Origin: Actinomycetota bacterium
Lineage (GTDB): Bacteria > Actinomycetota > Actinomycetes > Streptosporangiales > Streptosporangiaceae
DNA length: 8,085 nt
NCBI GenBank assembly: GCA_003242605.1
Contig: QGUZ01000228.1
Coordinates: forward strand, 1 to 8,085
Direction: 5' to 3'
Shown here: in pieces, positions 7,344-8,085 of the stretch
Layout: each line of letters starts with the position of its first letter
Numbering within the stretch: position 1 is the stretch's first letter
The notes under the pieces: generated by a model
Told to the model about the DNA's origin: nothing
Database searches by the model: none
What the model saw: only the letters and a program-made list of their open reading frames with translations
Made by a program: the position numbers and the translations under genes

Positions 7344-7910
7344 TCAGGCGGGCACGCCTCCCCCGGCCGTGGTCCCGGCCCGGTCCGGCACGGTGCGCGG
7401 CAGCTCGCGCAGCCACCCCTTGACGTCGGACGGCCACCAGCGCCCCGAGGCGAGGTGGCCGAGGGTCTCGGCGACCGCCTGCGCCGAGGCGGGCGCGGGC
7501 ACCACCCGGGCGGGCGCGGCCCCGGCGAGCACGCCGAGCCACCAGTGCCGCCGGGTCGGCGGCAGCTCGTCGGGATCGAGGACGATGTAGTAGTCGGGCA
7601 GCACGAGCCGCCCGGCCTCCAGGTCGGCGAGGGTGGTCTCGATCGCCGCCTCCAGGCCGCCCACCGGCTCCACGCCGTCGAAGAACCCGGTCCATGCGTC
7701 GCCGACGGCCGCGAGCGGGTCGGCGTCGTGCACCACGTACGTAGCGGCGGCGGACCGGGTCAGCGCCTCGGTGACCTCGGCCGGGCTGCGGTCGCCCCGG
7801 ACCACGGTGCGCACGTTGTGCAGGCCCTCGAGCCCGGCGAGGACGCGCGGGGCGCGCTCCCCCGCCACCACGACCAGCGTGCTGCTCAGCCGGCTGCTCA
7901 CTCGCCGCAT
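7344..7910 (-). CDS. Conserved-looking protein of unknown function, 188 residues, divergent from recD-like gene
   Basis: I do not recognise this family. The 188-residue protein lacks a signal peptide or membrane helices and is probably cytoplasmic. Alternating hydrophobic strands and helices (TLVVVAG 11-17, VRTVVRG 33-39, ATYVVHD 56-62, LPDYYIVLDPDELPPT 104-119, ARVVPAP 134-140) suggest an alpha/beta, Rossmann-like fold. The segment RRHWWLGVL (120-128) and the later GRWWPSDVKGWLRELP are Trp-rich and look like distinctive conserved blocks. The end (174-188) is Gly/Ala-rich and probably disordered. The start is set at the ATG at 7910: a TAGACT hexamer lies exactly seven bases upstream and there is no ribosome site, the pattern of a leaderless mRNA. 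A longer frame to 7991 would run antisense across the neighbour's start. Its divergent pairing with a RecD-like helicase suggests, weakly, a nucleic-acid-related role. Confidence 0.82.
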   Translation of the reverse strand: MRRVSSRLSSTLVVVAGERAPRVLAGLEGLHNVRTVVRGDRSPAEVTEALTRSAAATYVVHDADPLAAVGDAWTGFFDGVEPVGGLEAAIETTLADLEAGRLVLPDYYIVLDPDELPPTRRHWWLGVLAGAAPARVVPAPASAQAVAETLGHLASGRWWPSDVKGWLRELPRTVPDRAGTTAGGGVPA

Positions 7911-7915
7911 GTCGG

Positions 7916-7927
7916 TAAGTCTAAGTA
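7916..7927. promoter_or_regulatory. Divergent promoter elements with a direct repeat
   Basis: Only 39 bp separate the two divergent starts. On the minus strand TAGACT (7918-7923) is a -10 candidate seven bases from the ATG at 7910. On the plus strand TAAGTA (7922-7927) is a -10 candidate for the helicase gene. Both fall in a short direct repeat, taagt at 7916-7920 and 7922-7926, so the two promoters overlap physically and may exclude each other. No good -35 was found for either. Confidence 0.4.
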
Positions 7928-7949
7928 GGGTGCCCTCGGGGTGGATCGC

Positions 7950-8085
7950 GTGAACGAGCCGGGGCAGGTCATCGAGGGCGTCGTCGACCACCTGCGGTAC
8001 GTCGCCCCCGACGGCTACACGGTCGCGTGCGTCGACCTCGGCGGCGAGCGCACGGTGGTCGCGGCCGGCGCCGCGCTCGTCGGCG
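7950..8085 (+). CDS. Partial RecD-like ATP-dependent DNA helicase (N-terminus)
   Basis: The plus-strand frame from the GTG at 7950 runs off the right edge after 45 codons. It reads NEPGQVIEGVVDHLRYVAPD followed by GYTVACVDLGGERTVVAAGA. This is the pattern of the N-terminal OB-like domain of RecD2/TraA-type SF1B helicases (a VEGVVxxxxY...NGYTVAxV...V.G motif string), which unwind DNA 5' to 3'. The Walker motifs would lie to the right of the window, so only the first domain is seen. The start is chosen because GGTGG lies five bases upstream; an in-frame GTG at 7941 is an alternative. It is divergent from the 188-residue unknown gene. Another OB-fold protein is possible but less likely. Confidence 0.74.
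   Translation, partial: MNEPGQVIEGVVDHLRYVAPDGYTVACVDLGGERTVVAAGAALVG

Noticed and set aside
6422..7423. 333-residue plus-strand frame over the intergenic region and the secreted protein gene
   Set aside because: It runs antisense through a gene with a signal peptide, ribosome site and terminator, and shows no domain.

Overview
The window is very GC-rich. All confident genes show the G/C-ended codon bias of high-GC Actinobacteria, and a rare TTA leucine codon appears in a regulator gene. Gene content (a YtrA-type GntR regulator with a DUF1648 membrane protein and a CPBP-like protein, a compact UvrA-like ABC ATPase, an HTH/N6-adenine methylase, and a RecD-like helicase beginning at the right edge) fits a filamentous actinomycete. 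Streptosporangiaceae or a relative is my guess, not proven by the sequence.

Layout. Everything confident lies on the minus strand except the last gene. (1) 1599 down to 1: a three-gene operon. It starts with a YtrA-family repressor, followed by a DUF1648 membrane protein (4-base ATGA overlap) and the N-terminal part of a CPBP-type membrane protein cut by the left edge (5-bp gap). A perfect 9-bp inverted repeat at 1598-1622 covers the promoter and touches the regulator's start codon, so autoregulation is likely. (2) 3939 to 1663: a 758-residue UvrA-like ATPase of the drug-resistance (DrrC-like) type, with its own promoter region carrying an inverted repeat and a GC hairpin after its stop. (3) 3940-4235: an intergenic stretch with overlapping GATC-containing palindromes and a T-tract terminator. 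(4) 6170 to 4236: a 644-residue stand-alone protein with an HTH, an N6-adenine methylase core and a specificity-like C-terminus. (5) 6186-6758: a stretch without a convincing gene, including an AT-rich island and one possible 33-codon ORF. (6) 7084 to 6812: a small secreted protein of unknown function with four cysteines, a basic aromatic core and an Asp/Trp tail, followed by a textbook terminator. (7) 7910 to 7344: a conserved-looking protein of unknown function. It is divergent, across 39 bp, from (8) the start of a RecD-like helicase on the plus strand at 7950.

How the genes may work together. The first operon looks like an envelope-stress or antibiotic-sensing module, as known for YtrA-family operons. 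The UvrA-like protein and the methylase both act on DNA but have separate transcription signals, so a shared pathway is not supported. No RNA genes, CRISPR arrays, insertion sequences or attachment sites were seen. The least familiar items are the small secreted protein and the solitary HTH-methylase.
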